From Lepidurus packardi (Eukaryota; Arthropoda; Branchiopoda; Notostraca; Triopsidae), in contig JAKZAN010000005.1 of assembly GCA_023053545.1 (NCBI GenBank), forward strand, positions 10,912,001 to 10,976,000: a stretch of 64,000 nt of DNA. Reading direction: 5' to 3'. The notes under the pieces are model-generated. The model saw only the letters and a list, made by a program, of their open reading frames with translations, had not been told where the DNA came from and searched no databases. Below are positions 63,516-64,000 of the stretch, in pieces. A program made the position numbers and the translations under genes. Within the stretch, counting starts at the first letter, position 1; every line of letters starts with the position of its first letter.

Positions 63516-64000
63516 TGCGCAACCTCAGGGGGTGGGGCTGCTGTGACGCTACAAATCCCCCAGTTGAGTATTCTCAGTGACCAGCTAGTAAGAGAAGAGG
63601 TTAAATGTAATGGAGTTAAAATGATTGGTGTTATTGACCCTGGGGCAGTAGTTAGTGTCATATCAGAGGACTGGGTCCGAAACAATCGAGTAGAGGTAGG
63701 GGCATGGGGTGGGCCAGAACTGATGGTGGCCAATGGCCAGCATGCTAAGGTTCGGGGGTCTACCGCGCTTACCATCGAACTAGCGGGGAGCGTCCTACAG
63801 ACAGAAGCCGCGGTTTTTAATACGGGCCTAGCGGATCTCTTAATCGGGAATGACGTACTAAAGCAATTAGGGCAGATTACGATCCGGTACGGACCCGATG
63901 GTTACCGACTAGTGAGCCCTAGTAAGGCCTTTGAGGCAGATAGAAACCCCGTAGATAAAATACACATGGCGGCTACCGGGTTTTCTTACCCTTCGGGGGC
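63516..64000 (+). CDS. Pol start with retropepsin-type protease (partial)
   Basis: The frame is +1 relative to gag (or -2) and open to the window end. It overlaps the gag end, so expression would need frameshifting or re-initiation. A protease domain is visible: the active-site segment reads GVIDPGAVVSVIS near 63635, and the later flap and helix region contains LLIGNDVLKQLG near 63838. The usual retropepsin triad is D-[ST]-G; here it is D-P-G. Reverse transcriptase, RNase H and integrase would follow outside the window. Confidence 0.82.

Larger units (their letters stand above)
61794..64000 (+). mobile_element. Ty3/gypsy LTR retrotransposon, 5' part (continues past window)
   Basis: The order is 5' LTR (61794-62082), primer binding region, a small open frame, gag with a zinc knuckle, and the start of pol (protease). 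Codon use and GC content are higher than in the surrounding DNA. All frames present are open, so the copy looks young. The 3' LTR and target duplication are outside the window, so completeness cannot be judged. Confidence 0.9.

Overview
The window is nuclear DNA of an arthropod. Genes are split by small introns, with GT-AG borders apart from one GC-AG intron and one damaged donor. The conserved genes include metazoan regulators (LAMTOR2, KCTD2/5/17, MPRIP/outspread, SMURF, MAD1, RAB26). The rapidly duplicating families (cytosolic sulfotransferases, clan-2 P450s, LRR proteins resembling the non-catalytic subunit of Oplophorus luciferase, DUF4789 secreted proteins) and short TTAGG runs suggest a crustacean or a basal hexapod such as a springtail. 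I cannot name the species. All gene models below were spliced by eye, and intron phases were checked for consistency.

Layout. 0.7-2.7 kb: LAMTOR2 (+) and a KCTD2/5/17-type BTB protein (-), convergent. 2.85-12.4 kb: a tandem segmental duplication. Each unit carries one complete sulfotransferase (+) plus 3' sequence of the MPRIP gene (-). The left unit has an orphan MPRIP exon and a young 5'-truncated LINE with its target-site duplication; the right unit still holds the empty site. 11.0-24.6 kb: a 16-exon MPRIP/outspread gene (-) with two PH domains and long coiled coils. Its introns hold several tandem arrays and a TTAA-flanked inverted-repeat element family. 26.4-33.0 kb: a SMURF HECT ubiquitin ligase (-) with a pogo-like MITE in one intron, and a tRNA-Val(AAC) on the opposite strand. 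33.8-36.5 kb: a complete MAD1 spindle-checkpoint gene (+). 36.7-40.3 kb: RAB26 (-), with two alternative first exons and two interchangeable 111-nt exons encoding the P-loop and switch I.

41.5-52.4 kb: two complete ten-exon P450 genes (+) from a second segmental duplication (offset about 8.8 kb). Between them lie an LRR protein gene, a decayed copy of it, and a decayed F-box/LRR gene (all -). 53.1-54.3 kb: an unrecognised secreted protein with a PAN-like segment (-). 55.3-61.7 kb: two DUF4789-type copies (the first a pseudogene, the second with a damaged splice donor) flanking an intact SLC17 transporter (+). 61.8-64.0 kb: the 5' end of a Ty3/gypsy LTR retrotransposon, cut off by the window edge.

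The genes do not form one pathway. The left half is housekeeping and signalling genes in mostly conserved condition. The right half is a detoxification and secreted-protein neighbourhood under active duplication and decay. I found no clearly new molecular system. The most informative observations are the paired alternative exons of RAB26, the dated insertion and deletion history in the sulfotransferase duplication, the dyad-symmetric 160-bp array, and the splice-site lesions and duplications.
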